Of a stretch of 32,500 bases of DNA, positions 24,621 to 32,261 are shown in pieces. The notes below the pieces were generated by a model, which did not search any database, was not told where the DNA came from, and saw only the letters and a program-made list of their open reading frames with translations. The stretch covers positions 1 to 32,500 of the forward strand of contig RPFO01001677.1 in assembly GCA_009746045.1 (NCBI GenBank), given 5' to 3'. Origin of the DNA: Mesostigma viride. Lineage: Eukaryota; Streptophyta; Mesostigmatophyceae; Mesostigmatales; Mesostigmataceae. The position numbers were made by a program, and so were the translations under genes. Within the stretch, counting starts at the first letter, position 1; every line of letters begins with the position of its first letter.

Positions 24621-25110
24621 GGACGGCATGCAGCCCAATCCCCCCGGCGACTCGCTTCAAGCTCCTTGGCAGCGGGCTCCCCTCCACGGCGGACGGCATC
24701 AACACCCGCATTGCCCAGGCCTGGGCCGGCTGGGCGGCCCTCCGCCGCCTCGACATGTAGGTTCTGGACATGTCGCTAACTGAGTGAGCGGCTCAAGCGC
24801 ATTCTGTTCAAGGCTCGGTTGCATGTCGGTCCTCAGCATATATCCTCCTTTACGGCTGCGAGGCGTACGTGGACCCGTGGACCAGGCACTGAGCAAGCAG
24901 CTTGACGGCACTAGTCACTCGAATGCTCCCTCACATCCTCGGCGTCCGCTGCCAAGAGCGCCGCACCCGGGCCGAGCTCTACTGCGAGCTCCGGCTCTTG
25001 TCACCCATACCATCTGACACCGCCGCCTCCTCTTGGCCGGCCAGCCTGCACAGACCAGGTGAATACTGATGTCGGCCCTGCGGGCGGGCTTAGGACTGGC
25101 CAACCAATTA
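24621..25110 (+). pseudogene. LINE ORF2 C-terminal relic (post-RT region), multiple frameshifts
   Basis: Conceptual translation in shifting plus frames gives the order of conserved blocks found after the RT domain in many LINE ORF2 proteins. The blocks are FKLLGS...INTRIAQAW..W.ALRRL (24653-24757), ERLKRILFKARLHV (from 24786), ILLYGCEA (around 24850), DQALSKQLDGT (24880-24912), RMLPHILGVRCQERRTRAELY..L (about 24920-24990) and RRLLLAG (25021-25041). The YGCEAWTL and LDG..RMLR..L motifs are well known for this region of endonuclease-RT proteins. At least four frame changes plus a stop after 24757 show it is dead. The RT core and endonuclease are absent on the left, consistent with 5' truncation. 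A second copy of the ILLYGCEA block lies at 32093-32261, so both belong to one family. Confidence 0.75.
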
Positions 25111-25164
25111 ACCAGGTAGACACCTCCTCCTCGACAAATTAAGTTACGCACGTGACAAGCAGCT
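25111..25164 (+). other. Junction between LINE C-terminal relic and downstream ORF1 relic
   Basis: Only about 50 bp separate the ORF2-like end from the ATG of the ORF1-like relic. No poly(A) or clear microsatellite tail is visible, so whether this is a tandem (head-to-tail) LINE pair or a rearranged single element cannot be decided here. Confidence 0.4.
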
Positions 25165-26653
25165 ATGACGACTCCAAAAGCAAAGCGAGGTTTGGAAAAG
25201 GAGCTTTCCGGCTCCCAGCCCAACCCACTCGCCATCGTCCTTGCCCAGCCGTCTGGGCCCGCCAACCCATCGCCAGCAAACCCATCGCCCACAGCCTCGC
25301 CCGAACAGCCTCAAGAAACCCTGCCATGAACACAAATTGCGAAAGTACCTACCAGATTACGACCGCTTTTCTTTCAGCAACTGGCTGCAACTGACCATTG
25401 AGGAAGAATGCGCCGAAATAGTACATTTCTTAGCACAAGAACGCAAGCTCCTTGGGGCCTGCTTTTCTTTCAGCAACTGGCTAGCTGCAACTGACCAAGG
25501 AAGAATGCGCCGAAATAGTGCATTTCTTAGCACAAGAACGCAAGCTCCTTGGGGCCTTAGGGCCCATCCCCGCCAACGACCTGGAGGCGTTCTTCGCCAG
25601 CTAGGCCAGAGCTCAGGCACCGCCTCGCTATCCTGTGCAGCTTCTTCCAGCTAACTATGGACAACATCGTCGCTAAGCTCCGCACCCCATGCAGCCTGGC
25701 CTGCGCAGCCGACAGCCACATCGGCTCCTTCCCTCTGCAAGGATGACATCCGAGCAGTGCTGGAGGAGCACGTTACCTGGCCGTTGGCCGAGAAGCTGAC
25801 CTCGCTGAACACGACGCTCAACACGGTGGAGGCCCGGGTCTCCAATGTGGAAAGCAAGGTCGTCCACAAGCTCCAGTTCACGGCGCTGCACACCGCGGCG
25901 CAGGCATCTGAGACGCACACTGCACTTGTCTCTGGCCTAAACCAGATGGAGGGCAAGTGCGGCGTGCTCATGAAGAAGCTTGAAGCCATCACTGCCCACA
26001 CCGAGGCCCTGGCCTCACAGGTCCTAAACTGATAGCGGAGCAGACGGCCACCATCGCATCCCAGCCACCCCGGCAGGATGCTGGCGACCACCCGCCCCTC
26101 TCCTTAATGCGGACCTGCTGCGGACAGCGACCGCCTCAACTACCGACGCCATGCATCGCTACGAAACTCCAGGAGCTGGAATCTGACCTTCGCCAGGCAC
26201 AACAACGGGAGGCCACCGACCGCGCCCGCCGCGACCGGTCAGGTGGTGCTGCGTTGATTCCCCCAGTCTGAAGCCAGGTGAGACGTCAACCACCCTTGCC
26301 GACGAGCTTAACACGGGACCAGCTCCTTACCCTCATGGGCCTGGTAGGTGAGGTAGAACTGCGTGGGTGCCACCGCCTTCCCCACTCACGGGACAAGACG
26401 GCTCCCCCACCAGTCCTGCTCACCTCCCCCTCCTGTGAGGACAAGCAGCGGTTCCTTTCTCGTCGCAAGAGGTTGCACGACCTCACCTGGACGCTGGACA
26501 ACGACCCCCGCCCAGCAGCAGCAGCGACGCAACCTGTGGCCGGAACACCTCCACCACAAGCAGGACCCCCAGAAGCCCAAGGTGTACTGGAGGGGCGGGG
26601 ACCTGATGATCAATCAACCACAAGATGTGGACGCCCCCTGCGGGCTAGAATAG
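25165..26653 (+). pseudogene. L1-type LINE ORF1 relic (coiled coil, RRM-like and C-terminal domain), frameshifted
   Basis: A first open segment (ATG at 25165, stop at 25327-25329) encodes 54 residues rich in Pro, Ser and Ala. Later segments in changing frames give a coiled coil of 91 residues (25757-26032, with AEKLTSLNTTLNTVEARVSN) and a second helical stretch KLQELESDLRQAQQREATD (from 26164). The last part is an RRM/CTD-like block (26278-26653). It includes LVGEVELRGCHRLP, PPPVLL and KQRFLSRRKRLHDLTWTL; after a frame change near 26505 it continues QQQQRRNLWPE and KVYWRGGDLMI, with a stop at 26651-26653. This order matches L1 ORF1p: coiled-coil trimer, RRM, then a CTD with a pattern like LTPAQQQRR...V.WRG..L. 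Such proteins bind element RNA as a chaperone. An internal duplication and at least four frame breaks make it non-functional. The assignment rests on motif pattern, not a search. Confidence 0.7.
25365..25556 (+). repeat. 96-bp tandem duplication inside the ORF1 relic
   Basis: Copies at 25365-25460 and 25461-25556 both begin GCTTTTCTTTCAGCAACTGGCT and end CAAGCTCCTTGGGGCCT. They differ mainly by a TAGC insertion, a 3-4 bp loss at ACCATTGAGG versus ACCAAGG, and one A/G change. The encoded stretch CAEIVHFLAQERKLLG appears twice in different frames. Because 96 is a multiple of three the original duplication could have been in frame; the later indels break it. Confidence 0.9.
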
Positions 26654-26997
26654 CTTGTAAATAGCCCTAGCTTGTATCCATTGGTAGTCACTGCCGCCAT
26701 GGCAGCCATGCCAAGAATGTTTGCCTAGCTGTGCCGGCCATACCTAGCCACGTGCACCGCCTACACACGGTACACAACCAGCCATACCCTTAGCTTAGTC
26801 CTTGTACAGCCATGCTACGTCCTGTATGGCTATGCTCAGATTACTTGCCCACGCCCCTTGTTAATTATGATATGCTCACATGGGTCTTATTGCACCCACA
26901 GATCTTGCCGGATCGTTTATCGGGTCTGATTGCAGCTGTGGCATGCCTCTGGCATGAAGGAGAAAGGGGGTCTCTGCCCTTTCTTCCTGTTGTGCAC
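26654..26997 (+). other. Gene-free stretch downstream of ORF1, possible LINE 3' sequence
   Basis: Begins after the ORF1 stop and runs to a TAAG tetranucleotide tract at 26998. No ORF2 follows, so ORF2 is deleted if this is one element. The end of this stretch (GGGGTCTCTGCCC...TTGTGCAC) abuts the TAAG units directly, as a microsatellite-type LINE tail might. No recognised gene or RNA. Confidence 0.4.
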
Positions 26998-27073
26998 TAA
27001 GTAAGTAAGTAAGTACTTGCGTGTCATGCGCAAAGGCATGCCACGGAGTACTATGCTAATCTCATTAGAAAAA
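26998..27073 (+). repeat. Structured short repeat core, copy 2
   Basis: Four TAAG units are followed by a nearly continuous hairpin. Its outer arms are GTACTTGCGTG (27013-27023) and CACGGAGTAC (27042-27051), with inner arms CATGC and GCATG. A second perfect hairpin, CTAAT-CTC-ATTAG (27056-27068), leads into an A run. It is nearly identical to 29106-29179 over about 70 bp. Confidence 0.85.
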
Positions 27074-27122
27074 TAATTACACAAAAGTTTAAACAAATAG
27101 TTGTGCACACAGAGGGATTAAA

Positions 27123-27156
27123 AGCACTTCGGTGCTCCGTGACTCCCCAACGGGAG
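27123..27156 (+). other. Two adjacent hairpins, the first with a TTCG tetraloop
   Basis: AGCAC-TTCG-GTGCT (27123-27136) would form, as RNA, a cUUCGg-capped stem. CTCCC-CAAC-GGGAG (27143-27156) follows six bases later. Both stems are perfect 5-bp pairs. Function is not evident; this may be the end structure of a transposon transcript. Confidence 0.5.
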
Positions 27157-27163
27157 AACGAGT

Positions 27164-27190
27164 TTAATTAATTAATAAATTAATTAATTA
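27164..27190. repeat. TTAA/AATT simple repeat
   Basis: Nearly pure TTAATTAATTAA sequence. It sits between the two small hairpins and a strongly G-rich block. Confidence 0.8.
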
Positions 27191-27346
27191 CGTGGGCGGC
27201 CGGGTATAAGTGAGCGCTGTGTGGCGTGCACGCCGGGCAAGGCTAACCTTTGGGCCTTGGGGCTTCAGGGGCCGTGGGGGGTGGCGTGCGGGACTGCGGG
27301 ACTGAGGGCGCGGCGCGGCGGGCAAACGGGTGGCGTACCCGGCGCG
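27191..27346 (+). other. G-rich block with a canonical G-quadruplex motif
   Basis: At 27252-27281 four or more G runs of at least three are separated by loops of 4, 5 and 4 bases (CCTT, CTTCA, CCGT), a textbook G4 pattern on the plus strand. No reading frame here resembles a known protein. Confidence 0.6.
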
Positions 27347-27440
27347 CGCATTAACTTTGGTTGACCAGCGAATCTGTTATCGCTCGTAACATTGTGCGGA
27401 ACCTTAGAAGCCGAGTGGCAAAAGGTTTCCGCACAACAAT
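27347..27440 (+). repeat. 94-bp double-hairpin repeat, copy 1
   Basis: Starts GCGCATTAACTTTGGTTG. It has arms ACCAGCGA...TCGCTCGT and then TTGTGCGGAACCTT...AAGGTTTCCGCACAA. The same-strand partner is at 28590-28683. The loop of the second hairpin, GCCGAGTGGCAAAAGG, resembles a tRNA box A (GCCGAGTGG), and a weak B-box-like CGAATCA follows at 27478-27484. Confidence 0.7.
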
Positions 27441-27816
27441 ATCCTGACTAAAACCTAGCCTCTTGCATGGGCGAAGACGAATCACTAGGCTCGGAACACC
27501 CGCAAATATGAATATGAATAGTATGAGCGCAAGTGGCGCTGATATATGGGTATCTATCTGTACTCGATCCGCGTGCGCATGATAGACAAGGAGAAATGGG
27601 CTGCCGTCTGCGATAAGTGACCTTCCTTGGGGGCATTCTCCTGTTTTCTCCCCTTGCACGGGCCCCGCGGCCCATGGCTAGAATGCAGGGTAGGAGTCCG
27701 CAGGTGCAGGTTATAATTGCCCCTGAGGATAGCCGCTACACTAACACCTCGTCTGCCACTACAGTAGAGGACAGCTAGCTCAGATGAGGATTATATCCCC
27801 CTCTAGTGACTATGAG
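27441..27816. other. Gene-free stretch with a short GCGC hairpin motif
   Basis: No coding or RNA gene recognised. At 27520-27545 TATGAGCGCAAGTGGCGCTGATAT forms an AGCGC/GCGCT hairpin and follows two ATATGAA units. A related sequence with a longer loop lies at 28346-28370, also beside ATATGAA repeats. This suggests a small repeat associated with that microsatellite. Confidence 0.45.
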
Positions 27817-27861
27817 GTTGGGGCATGATGCAGACGATATTTGTAACTTTCGTGTACTTAT

Positions 27862-28333
<472 letters not shown>

Positions 28334-28345
28334 TGGATAAGAATA

Positions 28346-28454
28346 TGAGCGCAACACGGTGGCGCTGATATGAATATGAATATGAATATGAATATGAATA
28401 TGAATATGAATATGAATATGAATATGAATATGAATATGAATATGAATATGAATA
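28346..28454. repeat. GCGC hairpin followed by (ATGAAT)n microsatellite
   Basis: GAGCGCAACACGGTGGCGCT pairs AGCGC with GCGCT around a 9-nt loop. About 14 ATGAAT hexamers follow from 28369. On the minus strand the tract follows the B-box-bearing segment as an (ATTCAT)n tail would follow a SINE. Confidence 0.8.
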
Positions 28455-28508
28455 ACAATGGGCGCCGCGGGTGTCAAATTGGGGGAAACAATTCATCTCC
28501 GAGTGCAT

Positions 28509-28519
28509 GGATTCGAACC
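28509..28519 (-). other. Isolated tRNA-like B box (perfect GGTTCGAATCC on the minus strand)
   Basis: The minus strand reads GGTTCGAATCC, matching the Pol III internal promoter B box. About 75-80 nt upstream on that strand is GCGCAGTGGCAAAAGG, loosely like a box A. The T stem would have only two consecutive pairs, so this is not a functional tRNA. A tRNA-derived SINE head on the minus strand, with the (ATTCAT)n tract as tail, is the alternative I favour weakly. Confidence 0.4.
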
Positions 28520-28560
28520 TGTGCCTCGAAGGGACATATAGTAGATCTTAAACAGGATAG

Positions 28561-28683
28561 TATTGTGCGGCCGGAAGCCTTTTGCCACTGCGCATTAGCT
28601 TTGGTTGACCAGCGAGTGATTATCGCTGGTAATATTGTGCGGAACCTTAGAAGCTGAGTGGCAAAAGGTTTCCGCACAATATT
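28561..28683. repeat. 94-bp double-hairpin repeat, copy 2, with an additional inverted arm
   Basis: The repeat proper is 28590-28683. Hairpin one is ACCAGCGA (28608-28615) with TCGCTGGT (28623-28630), perfect over 8 bp. Hairpin two is AATATTGTGCGGAACCTT (28631-28648) with AAGGTTTCCGCACAATATT (28665-28683), 18 pairs with one bulge and a 16-nt loop. A further arm at 28561-28588 (TATTGTGCGG...CTTTTGCCACT) is also complementary to 28656-28681, so the segment ends in imperfect inverted repeats and could be a very small MITE. Confidence 0.75.
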
Positions 28684-28754
28684 AACCTCACTAACTAGAC
28701 CCTGTTTTGGGCTCAGTGCAGGCGAAGCCAGCGCGGCGGGTCACTCTAGTGCTG

Positions 28755-28767
28755 AAGTAAGCAAGTT

Positions 28768-28815
<48 letters not shown>

Positions 28816-28883
28816 GGTACTTGCGTGTCATGCGCATGGGCATGCCACGGAGCATGCACTATATGCTAAGCTCATTAGAAAAA
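28755..28883 (+). repeat. (TAAG)n tract plus structured core, copy 4
   Basis: About 15 TAAG units (28755-28816) precede GGTACTTGCGTGTCATGCGC, CATGCCACGGAG, a local insertion ATGCACTAT, and CTAAGCTCATTAGAAAAA. It forms the right arm of the 27817-28933 inverted structure. Confidence 0.85.
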
Positions 28884-28950
28884 TGAATACACGAAAGTTA
28901 CAAATATCGTCTGCATCATGCCCGGCGCCCAACAAAGAGAGCATACACTA

Positions 28951-28974
28951 TGCTGAACCCAAGGTGGTTCAGCA
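28951..28974. other. Perfect 9-bp hairpin
   Basis: TGCTGAACC and GGTTCAGCA are exact inverted repeats around CAAGGT. It stands alone just outside the foldback element. No nearby gene gives it a role. Confidence 0.55.
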
Positions 28975-29105
28975 CGAGATTGGGTTAGGACTGACCATGC
29001 AGATCTGGTTGTAACTGATTAGGCTGTCCGTCACAGATCATACGTAAGTTAGGGTTAAGCTACATAAACTCTGGCCAGCCATTGTTGGCGGCTGACCATG
29101 CAGCA

Positions 29106-29179
29106 GTAAGTAAGTAAGTACTTGCGTGTCATGCGCAAAGGCATGCCACGGAGTACTATGCTAATCTCATTAGAAAAAA
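29106..29179 (+). repeat. Structured short repeat core, copy 5
   Basis: Three TAAG units, then the same sequence as copy 2 including its diagnostic GCGCAAAGGCATG loop, ending CTAATCTCATTAGAAAAAA. The near identity to 26998-27073 suggests recent copying or a segmental relationship. Confidence 0.85.
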
Positions 29180-29354
29180 GTAATGCAGCAGTACATATGC
29201 CAACTTATCCTAATGCCAAGGTGTCTCATCGTCCATTCGTGAGCCATTTGGCATTCGCCCACTGCATTAGACTGTACCCACCTGGCACGGTCAGAGCGGC
29301 ACCAACTCCCACGACGAGTGGACCCCTGGGAATGGGCTGCTGCCATCTAGCTCC

Positions 29355-29440
29355 ACGTACCCTCCGCAACGATGCTGCCATGGGAGTGGACAATATTTCA
29401 CCGGAGGTGGTTAAGATGCCTGAGCTTGAGCCTTTTCTCC
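29355..29440 (+). pseudogene. Possible LINE RT N-terminal fragment
   Basis: An open stretch reads LRNDAAMGVDNISPEVVKM. This resembles the K.A.G.DGI.PE.LK block that lies just before RT motif 1 in many LINE ORF2 proteins. It is preceded and followed by sequence with no further RT motifs. One short match to a pattern recalled from family knowledge is weak evidence. Its position 2.4 kb upstream of the RT fragment at 31757, on the same strand, fits dispersal of one LINE. Confidence 0.35.
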
Positions 29441-29812
29441 GGGGGGGTTTGCAACCGGATTCTACGAGATGGCCTCACCCCGCTGTTGTCTTACAGGTTT
29501 CAGCTCCCAGTTACATGAGAATAATTAATTAATAACAATGTGCCGGTACTTAGTAGCCGTTTTGTGTTTCGAGGCGTTTGGGATATTTCGATGCGTTGGG
29601 ACCCAGCCATTGGAGGTTCGGCTGAATTTTGGCATATGTGAGTTACGCCCCAGATTTTGGCTAGCTGTGCAGCGGTCCGGTGCTGAGGTATACATACGGA
29701 CTGAGATTCTGGATACTGCCGGCGGGCGTGACAAGTGGCCGAATATTGGTGTGCGTCGATTGGTTGGTACTCGGCTGATGTGTCGTAATGGAAATGTCAG
29801 AGGTTTGGTTGG
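29441..29812. other. Unassigned stretch
   Basis: Contains a short AATTAATTAAT tract near 29520 and an open frame of 94 codons (29538-29822) with no recognisable domain and no support as a gene. The frame runs into the inverted-repeat arm, so it may simply be part of a longer transposon arm that extends left of 29813. Confidence 0.4.
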
Positions 29813-29976
29813 TGCGTACTAGATGCGTTCCAGCCCAGGCTTGCGCCGGTGCCTACATAGCGCCGTAGGCTAGCCTAGCCGCCTGACAGACCATGATGAT
29901 CCAAAAGCCAGCATTGTCTTGCGGCGGTCCAACGGTTGTTGCTACTTTGCTGGCCATGGCCATGCTGGTAAATTAA
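29813..29976 (+). repeat. Inverted arm A, left part (before the TTAA insertion)
   Basis: Matches the reverse complement of 32338-32500. Shared blocks include CTAGATGCGTTC, CAGGCTTGCGC, TAGCCTAGCCGCCTGACAGA, GATGATCCAAAAGCCAGCAT, GCGGCGGTCCAACGGTTGTT and GCTGGTAAATTAA. It ends at the TTAA (29973-29976) where the 1.7-kb element is inserted. The left limit is unknown because the partner runs off the window. Confidence 0.9.
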
Positions 29977-29997
29977 CCCCTCATTGGTCCCATTTAA

Positions 29998-30013
29998 AGC
30001 CGAAAAATCGGCT
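29998..30013. other. Left subterminal hairpin of the TTAA element
   Basis: AGCCGA-AAAA-TCGGCT, a perfect 6-bp stem 21 bp inside the left end, followed by GCAAAATGC. Subterminal repeats often bind transposase in this class; that role is inferred. Confidence 0.6.
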
Positions 30014-31611
30014 GCAAAATGCTAAATTTGCAAACCACCCCACAGCCAACCTACCAACATCCAAGGGCTGTCCTTGGGGGTCAAGCATGTCCATGAGTTG
30101 CCCTTCGGGGTGAGCTATCACAACCTAACATATCTGCAGGGTAGGCCATAGAAAACTACCGCCAAAGTTAGGGGGGTCGAGACGCGCGTTTTCATTTTTG
30201 GTAGAATGTGCATTTTGAATTATGTTATAAGACCTAGGCACCTACCACTTCAGGGATGATAAACAATTAGTTGCTGAACAGTTTGAGCCATTGGGGTCAT
30301 CATTTGGGTGGGTATACCAGCAGTTACACCCAGTACAGCCCATAGGGGTACCGTTGGTAAAAAGCAACCAAGGGGGTAGGGGTGGGCATACTACCTACTA
30401 ATACCTACTAATATGGCCCCCAACCATGCCATACAATACATTTCCCTTCCACAATGATGGGGAAACATAACTGCATCATCACACTGCCCATACATGGCAC
30501 CTATGTGCAGGTGCCACCTTGTCCATGCACGTAGGTAACGTGGTACGGATACCCTATGCAAGGCATACATTATAGGAGGCAGCCACCAACAAACTAGTGA
30601 CGTTGAGCCTATTTCAGCCTGCCCTAGCAAGGATAAACTAGGCCCAAGCTGCTATAGCTTGCCAGGTGATGGCCAGCTCACCTGGTGGCACATGCTGTCA
30701 ATGGGAAGCTTTTACTCACCAGTTACGTGCTTGATGATGCCACAGAGACCAGCCAACTGCCTCACACTCATGCAATATGTGTATGGGAAATGTATAACAA
30801 ACATATATGGAGGTATTCAAACCCATACAGCATCTAAAACTTATCACCATCACACTGTGGCAGGTCAACTGACTGAGGGAAGCATCTAAGAAGGGTGTTT
30901 TAGAAAGGGGCCAGGCCAGGGTCAAGAAAGAGCATGAATAATGCAAAAAGAATGTGCTACACAAGCTAGAACGTATATATAAACGTCAAACATCGATAGG
31001 AAAACGATGCTGAAGCTTTACCAGGCATGGATGGCGTTACCTTGGCCCAGGCGGTGGCCGCAAAATGGCGCATTTCGGCACACCAAAGTTGTGCAGCATG
31101 GTCGCCAGATTCGGCGATTTCTTGCCACCCTTGCACGTTTACGACTACTATGTATTATAATAAGTACAAAGAAACCAATATATCCTTTAAAATACGCCGG
31201 AAAGGTATTGCTGTCAACGTTTCTATCGTCCGGCCTGATCGCAGTTTTTTCCAGCAAGAACGCTGCCGACACCTATCAAATGGCATTCCCGCGAACCAAA
31301 AATTGGCCTGTGTGATCTTTAGGACGTATAAAATCAATTTCCTAAGTTTGGCCAGAAAATTCGAACGAAAACGTAAATGCCATGCGTGGGCGCAAGCCGC
31401 CATGGCCAGGTCGTCGTTTTCCGGAATGCACGTTGTACGTGAAAAAGTACCCTGACCCCTTGTACTTTGACCGGCCAGAACACCTCTATAACTTTGTCAG
31501 AAGTATGCGAACCCTAGTACCATGCTGTGAGGAAAATTATAAACTTTCGATCTTCTCAGCTAAACGTTTCCTAATTCTCAATAGTTTTCGCGCAATTTGG
31601 TCCCCCGCGGA

Positions 31612-31631
31612 GCAGCCGATGCATCGGCTGC
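31612..31631. other. Right subterminal 20-bp perfect palindrome of the TTAA element
   Basis: GCAGCCGATGCATCGGCTGC is fully self-complementary. A further CGGCTGCAA occurs at 31654-31662 beside the right terminal repeat, and CGGCTGCAA also occurs beside the left hairpin. The motif is therefore shared by both ends. Confidence 0.7.
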
Positions 31632-31675
31632 AAGTCGATTTTTGGCGGAAAATCGGCTGCAAGACCAATGAGGGG

Positions 31676-31756
31676 TTAAGCTGGGGGCTTGACTCGGAGG
31701 TTGTGATCTAATTACCGTAAATCACCATTTAATAATAATCGAATTCAAGTTTTAAC
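31676..31756 (+). repeat. Inverted arm A, right part (after the TTAA insertion)
   Basis: Continues arm A after the inserted element: TTAAGCTGGG, GATTACCGTAAAT-like and CATTTAATAA blocks, ending GTTTTAAC at 31756. It is the reverse complement of 32262-32341. Arm A without the insert is about 241 bp and arm B 239 bp. Confidence 0.85.
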
Positions 31757-32261
31757 ACCCGCCGGTGAATGTATTGTCAGACCGCTGTCCGGGTCATGCT
31801 CTACAAGGGCAAGGGGGCCGTCGCGGATACCGGCATCTGTAGTAACTGCTACGTCTGCCTCCAAAGCTGCGTGCTGAAAGTCTTCGTGCGTCTCCTGCTG
31901 AACCGCATGCGTGCCCTGAGCCTCGATTCCCACCTACTAGGTGAGTCTCACTCCCAGATGGGCTTCCATCTTGGTCGCAATTGTGCTATGGTCACCATGA
32001 CTGCGCGCCGCCTGATCGAGGAAGTGGGCCGCCTGGCCCCCGGCCTCTTACCATGCATGCATGGCTATTAAGTAACCCTTGTAAGTAGCCCTTGTCCTCA
32101 GCATCCTCCTTTACGGCTGCGAGGCGTGGACCCTGGACCATGCGCTGAGCAAGCAGCTTGACGGCACAGTCACTCTGGAATGCTCTGTCACATCCTCAGC
32201 GCCCGCTACCAAGACTCAGCGCCGCACCCGGGGCGAGCTCCCTCTACTGCGAGCTCCCTCT
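31757..32261 (+). pseudogene. Internally deleted LINE ORF2 fragment (RT motifs fused to post-RT region)
   Basis: The first half is open (31769-32071). It carries MLYKGKGAVADT, VLKVFVRLLLNRM and a segment with ES.SQMGFHLGRN...ARRLIEE, matching the early RT motifs of LINE proteins (LYKGKGD..., GKVFARVLLNRL, PESQ.GFR.GRS). The catalytic YADD block and the rest of the palm are missing. After a stop near 32069 the sequence jumps to ILLYGCEAWTLDHALSKQLDGT (about 32100-32166), the block also found at 24621-25110. The copy ends abruptly in CTCCCTCT where inverted arm B begins. It is not functional. It sits exactly between two inverted arms. Confidence 0.75.

Larger units (their letters stand above)
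29977..31675. mobile_element. piggyBac-like non-autonomous DNA transposon, 1,699 bp, TTAA duplication
   Basis: The termini are perfect 13-bp inverted repeats, CCCCTCATTGGTC (29977-29989) and GACCAATGAGGGG (31663-31675). They are flanked by TTAA on both sides (29973-29976 and 31676-31679). The paralogous arm at 32262-32500 has a single TTAA and no insert, so the boundaries are certain. TTAA duplication and termini starting with CCC are hallmarks of the piggyBac superfamily. Subterminal GCCGA/TCGGC palindromes lie at both ends. The longest interior frame is about 142 codons (31027-31455) with no transposase-like motif, against the roughly 600 residues expected, so the element must move in trans if at all. 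The interior otherwise shows no recognised gene. Confidence 0.85.

Noticed and set aside
24915-26091. Minus-strand frames of 125 and 146 codons over the LINE relics
   Set aside because: They lie opposite plus-strand segments that match LINE protein blocks and have no recognisable domains.
27056-27073. Helitron 3' end (hairpin followed by CTRR)
   Set aside because: The small CTAAT/ATTAG hairpin is followed by an A run, not CTRR, and no Helitron 5' end or Rep/helicase is present.
28480-28600. Functional tRNA on the minus strand
   Set aside because: The B box is perfect, but the T stem has only two consecutive pairs and no cloverleaf can be folded.
29048-29057. Telomere-like TTAGGGTTA
   Set aside because: A single occurrence without tandem repetition; not a telomeric array.
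29538-29822. 94-codon open frame
   Set aside because: No recognisable domain, and its end lies inside an inverted-repeat arm that recurs at 32338-32500, so a gene is not supported.
31027-31455. 142-codon open frame inside the TTAA element as a transposase
   Set aside because: Far too short for a piggyBac transposase, with no DDD-type motifs; other frames on both strands overlap it equally.
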